DNA of 64,000 nt, from contig NZ_BTPU01000005.1 of NCBI RefSeq assembly GCF_036985595.1, forward strand, positions 75,054-139,053. The letters are read 5' to 3'. The notes under the pieces were generated by a model. It was not told where the DNA came from and ran no database searches. It saw only the letters and a program-made list of their open reading frames with translations. How positions within the stretch are numbered: position 1 is the stretch's first letter; each line of letters starts with the position of its first letter. Origin of the DNA: Vallitalea maricola (GTDB lineage Bacteria > Bacillota > Clostridia > Lachnospirales > Vallitaleaceae). Below are positions 60,837 to 64,000 of the stretch, in pieces. The translations under genes were made by a program, and so were the position numbers.

Positions 60837-63104
60837 TTATAAATTCCTTGCTAATAGATATCCTGATTTTGTAGCTTCAAATACTTTACCTTGTTTGAAG
60901 GAATCTCCAATGTTATATATTTCAGGAGCAGTATTTGCTTTAACAAGGTCATAATATAAAGTATCAATAGGCCTACCGCCTATAGCCATTACAACTAAAT
61001 CAGCTTCTATTTTCATTTCTTTTTCTTCTGATATAATATCTTTGGCAAGAGGATTAACTATATTTTCAGGTAGTAATGGTGCCCAAGTAATATAAGGGTC
61101 AGGTACAGTGTTAGATATATTCTTGGTAACTATGATACCATCTTCTTCAATACTTTTTAATTTGGTACAATTATGTAATTTAACATTGTTTTCTTCAAGA
61201 TAATGTATCATATAGCCTCTGTTAGCAGTACAAACATGGTTCATGAAGTAAGGTTCCATTTCTATGACATCAACTGTTTTATCCATTTCACTTTTCAACA
61301 TATAGGCTGTTTCGCATCCTACAACACCACCACCGATTACTACGATATTTCTGCAATCTTTGGCTAAATCCTTATTAAGAAGCAGCTCCGTTGCTAATAC
61401 AACATTATTTCTATCATAGCCTGGTAGCTTAGGAATAATCTGTTTTACACCTATAGCTGTAACTATTACATCGAAGTTTTCTGCTTTTAGACCTTCTACA
61501 GTGGCTGTAGTATTAGGTCTATATATCAATTCATATTTGGAACTGGTTTTACTTATTATAGTGCTGAGGTAATTATTATAATTTTGAATATCAAATTTTA
61601 TTTTTGGGACTCCACCAGATATAAGTAGTCCACCAGCTTTATCATTTTTATCTATCAATGTTACTTCGTGACCTCTTTTTGCAGCAGTCACAGCACAAGT
61701 AACACCAGCAGGTCCAGCACCTATAACAGCTATTCTCTTCTTGTTGGAGGCAATAGGGAATTCTTCTTCATATAGATTTTCAAAACCAGTTCTAGGATTA
61801 ATAGCACATTGTGGATGACCACCCTCCACAAATTCATTTATGCATCCCTCTTGACATCCTATGCAAGGTATAATCTCATCTACTTTGTTAGCATATACTT
61901 TATTAGGCCAATATGGGTCAGAGAGAAGAGGTCTTCCTAACATAATCATATCACAAGAGTTGTCACATAGAGCTTGTTCAGCTAAATCAGGATAACCTAA
62001 CTTGCCAACACCAGCAATAGGAACTTCAATTCCTGCATTTGATAGAATATTATTTTTATCAAAATATTCTTTGACTATCTTGGAAACTTCTAAGAAACAT
62101 CCAGGAGGCATTGGTCCTGGTGGATGAGGTAACCACCAGTTATCATAACATCCAAGGTCCACATCAAATATATCCACTCCAGCTTTCACTAGATTCTTCA
62201 TATAATCTAGAGTCATCTCAACAGTTCTTTCATTTTTGAATTTCTTGAGGGACTTAACTGCTGACATTTTTTCTCCATATGTTTCATTAAGTACTAATGA
62301 TAAATCAATCCTATACATTATAGGATAATTTTTACCGCATCTATTTCTGATTTCTTTTACTAATTTTATACCGAATCTCTGCCAATCAGAGTATCTACCT
62401 ATTTTTCTTCTATTGAAAGCAGGGTTGGTCAATTGTTCTAATAGATATCCCTCGTGTCCATGCAAATAAACGCCATCAATAAGCGCTGCTTTTGAATCAG
62501 CCGCCGCTTGACCAGATTTTTTAATGATTTTTTTTAGTTTTCTATCAGATAGCCTTAATGATGGTACACCTGGCATATAGTAATTAGGATTGAATGAAGC
62601 AGATACAGGGAACTTGTGCATACTTACTACACATTGTGGATTCCCGACTCTTCCAAGACCAGGGCTTATCTGAAGGAATATCTTAGCGCCAAACGAGTGA
62701 CAATTCTCTGCAATATCTCTCCAAGGTGCAAAAGTTGTTCTGGATCTGTCTATTCTAGGAAAGTAGGTCAGGTCGCCTTTTTCTATTATGGAATTATCAA
62801 TACCATAACTTATTGGTATTAATCCTGTAGTAATTAAACCAACACCGCCTTTTGCTCTTTCTGTAAAATAACTGATCATCTTTTCGCTGGGTCTACCAGA
62901 TTCATCACACATAGATATGTTTCCCATAGGTGCCATTATCAACCTGTTCTTAATTTTGGTTTTATTAATTGTTATTGGTGAGAACAGGTTAGTGTAGGGA
63001 TACAATGAAGAAGTCATTTTGCCTCGTTCTAGAAGTGTATCGTCATGGAACCAATTTCCATAACTACTAGTCAAATCCTTAATCCGTTCTTGATAAGATA
63101 TCAT
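60837..63104 (-). CDS. NADH:flavin oxidoreductase, 2,4-dienoyl-CoA reductase-like
   Basis: This 755-residue enzyme has an N-terminal old-yellow-enzyme TIM barrel (FMN; KNRLIMAPMGN near 50, DGVYLHGHEGYLLEQLTNPAFN near 215), a 4Fe-4S cluster motif (C-x2-C-x3-C ... C in CIGCQEGC...QCAINP), an FAD domain (IGAGPAGVTCAV) and an NAD(P) motif (VIGGGVVGCETA). It transfers hydride from NADH through FAD, Fe-S and FMN to an enoate or dienoyl substrate. It is longer than the usual 640-680 residues, with an N-terminal extension and extra loops. Exact substrate unknown. Confidence 0.9.
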   Translation of the reverse strand: MISYQERIKDLTSSYGNWFHDDTLLERGKMTSSLYPYTNLFSPITINKTKIKNRLIMAPMGNISMCDESGRPSEKMISYFTERAKGGVGLITTGLIPISYGIDNSIIEKGDLTYFPRIDRSRTTFAPWRDIAENCHSFGAKIFLQISPGLGRVGNPQCVVSMHKFPVSASFNPNYYMPGVPSLRLSDRKLKKIIKKSGQAAADSKAALIDGVYLHGHEGYLLEQLTNPAFNRRKIGRYSDWQRFGIKLVKEIRNRCGKNYPIMYRIDLSLVLNETYGEKMSAVKSLKKFKNERTVEMTLDYMKNLVKAGVDIFDVDLGCYDNWWLPHPPGPMPPGCFLEVSKIVKEYFDKNNILSNAGIEVPIAGVGKLGYPDLAEQALCDNSCDMIMLGRPLLSDPYWPNKVYANKVDEIIPCIGCQEGCINEFVEGGHPQCAINPRTGFENLYEEEFPIASNKKRIAVIGAGPAGVTCAVTAAKRGHEVTLIDKNDKAGGLLISGGVPKIKFDIQNYNNYLSTIISKTSSKYELIYRPNTTATVEGLKAENFDVIVTAIGVKQIIPKLPGYDRNNVVLATELLLNKDLAKDCRNIVVIGGGVVGCETAYMLKSEMDKTVDVIEMEPYFMNHVCTANRGYMIHYLEENNVKLHNCTKLKSIEEDGIIVTKNISNTVPDPYITWAPLLPENIVNPLAKDIISEEKEMKIEADLVVMAIGGRPIDTLYYDLVKANTAPEIYNIGDSFKQGKVFEATKSGYLLARNL

Positions 63105-63192
63105 ATTTCTCCTCCTTAAGTTAGAATTTCAATTACTCATAAGTCATTATATAAAATATTTATTATGACAAAGTATTTGTATATGTATATTA

Positions 63193-63825
63193 TTAAATCC
63201 ACCTTAATATGGCTCCAAATATAACTAATCCTAAAATATCCACAGCAAATATAATACCAACAGTTATAAGTTTGTTTTTTATTTTTTTCATATCATGAAC
63301 TATATAGCACATAGCAATAAAAGGCATATAACCAATGAGAAGTATCAACCAAGGACAATATGGCTGCCACCAAGAATATTCCCAGGTAAGAACACCAATT
63401 CTATTTAATATTATTTCTACTATGACAAATAAAATTGAATTGAAAACAACGAGAAAATATCTGTTAGGAATACCTAGTATCTTTTTCTTTTTATCTTTTG
63501 GTAACATCTTGGCACAGGCAATTCCTGCAACCAGAAACATGAACGTTATTTCAATGTTGAGTCCAATAAGAATCAAATAAGCACTTTTGGTCGGAGCTCC
63601 CCAAACAGGTGCATAGCCAGAGAAATGAAATACTAATGAGTTCCATATTTCATTGAACCAATCCATCCCCCAAAAAGCAAGTCCAGCTAATAGAACATTC
63701 CAATTTCTTTTTTCTACTTCAACGGCGTAGATATATATTACAATAATTAAGATGGGTATGATATACCATTGAAAATTAGATGTAGTCCGTAAAATTTCTA
63801 ACCCTTGTTTTGCAGAAACAGTCAT
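63193..63825 (-). CDS. Integral membrane protein, unknown
   Basis: The 210-residue protein has about six membrane segments and conserved-looking Trp-rich loops (WGMDWFNEIWNSLVFHFSGY; EYSWWQPYCPW). I do not recognise the family. It is upstream of, and in the same direction as, the flavin reductase, 88 bases apart, so the two may form an operon. A heme or quinone link is possible but unproven. Confidence 0.7.
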   Translation of the reverse strand: MTVSAKQGLEILRTTSNFQWYIIPILIIVIYIYAVEVEKRNWNVLLAGLAFWGMDWFNEIWNSLVFHFSGYAPVWGAPTKSAYLILIGLNIEITFMFLVAGIACAKMLPKDKKKKILGIPNRYFLVVFNSILFVIVEIILNRIGVLTWEYSWWQPYCPWLILLIGYMPFIAMCYIVHDMKKIKNKLITVGIIFAVDILGLVIFGAILRWI

Positions 63826-64000
63826 ACTATTACCTCCCTATTTTTTAATAACAAAAAAGTATATAATTTATCAGTAAATTATTTATAGTATGGTTTTAGT
63901 AGTTTTGGGTAATAGATTAGGTAATTGAATATAGAAATGGGTCAAACCATATGTTTATTATATCACAAGTAATAATTTTAAAGCTAGTAAAGTATTCTTG

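Overview
The window is strongly AT-rich DNA with Gram-positive style ribosome binding sites (AGGAGG/GGGGG), ATG/GTG/TTG starts and sigma-A promoters. The gene content suggests an anaerobic clostridial Firmicute: a 1417-residue acyl-CoA dehydratase activase-type protein, NAD-linked malic enzyme, an NhaC transporter behind a lysine riboswitch, a BCCT transporter, a two-domain flavin/Fe-S enoate reductase, and SelU/MnmH. The species cannot be named from sequence alone.

The main object is a complete transposable (Mu-like) prophage at 4399-36575 (32,177 bp). Its ends are 5'-TGTAT...ATACA-3', it is flanked by a 5-bp direct repeat (GAAGT, 4394-4398 and 36576-36580), and both ends carry copies of a transposase-type site. 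It landed inside a large GNAT-family gene. The two host pieces (3853-4398 and 36581-39124) rejoin in frame into a 1029-residue protein.

Prophage layout, left to right: left end and terminator; leftward XRE repressor; a TTGACA-N17-TATAAT early promoter whose spacer is filled by an 18-bp palindrome; small XRE protein; MuA-type DDE transposase; MuB-type AAA ATPase; a run of small early genes including GemA-like, replisome-like and helicase-loader-like proteins; a Mor-family activator; holin; two winged-helix proteins; Gp27-like small terminase, large terminase, SPP1-like portal, MuF-type minor head protein, scaffold and capsid; connectors; siphovirus tail (phi13-like tube protein with Ig domain, two chaperone ORFs, tape measure, Tal-like protein); a leftward lysogenic-conversion type gene; Dit-like and fibre genes; an endolysin candidate; and a tyrosine recombinase with its own promoter and a structured leader. 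The phage is best read as a siphovirus that replicates by DDE transposition. Four non-coding gaps share TTAA-centred motifs phased about one helical turn apart.

Host genes to the left (1-4398): Gfo/Idh/MocA oxidoreductase, a membrane/zinc-ribbon protein, a P-loop protein with an AlaRS SAD-like domain, and the start of the GNAT gene behind a leader peptide plus overlapping hairpins that look like a ribosome-controlled attenuator. Host genes to the right (36581-64000): rest of the GNAT gene and an amidohydrolase, a GNAT remnant, an alpha-2-macroglobulin-like surface protein, a Rossmann-MCP fusion, the giant activase with a structured 5' leader, the lysine-riboswitch transporter, SelU, malic enzyme, a 106-bp inverted-repeat RNA-like element, an ArsR/permease/thioredoxin-like operon, BCCT transporter, Eis-like acetyltransferase, flavin reductase and a membrane protein. 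No tRNA, rRNA or CRISPR array was seen.
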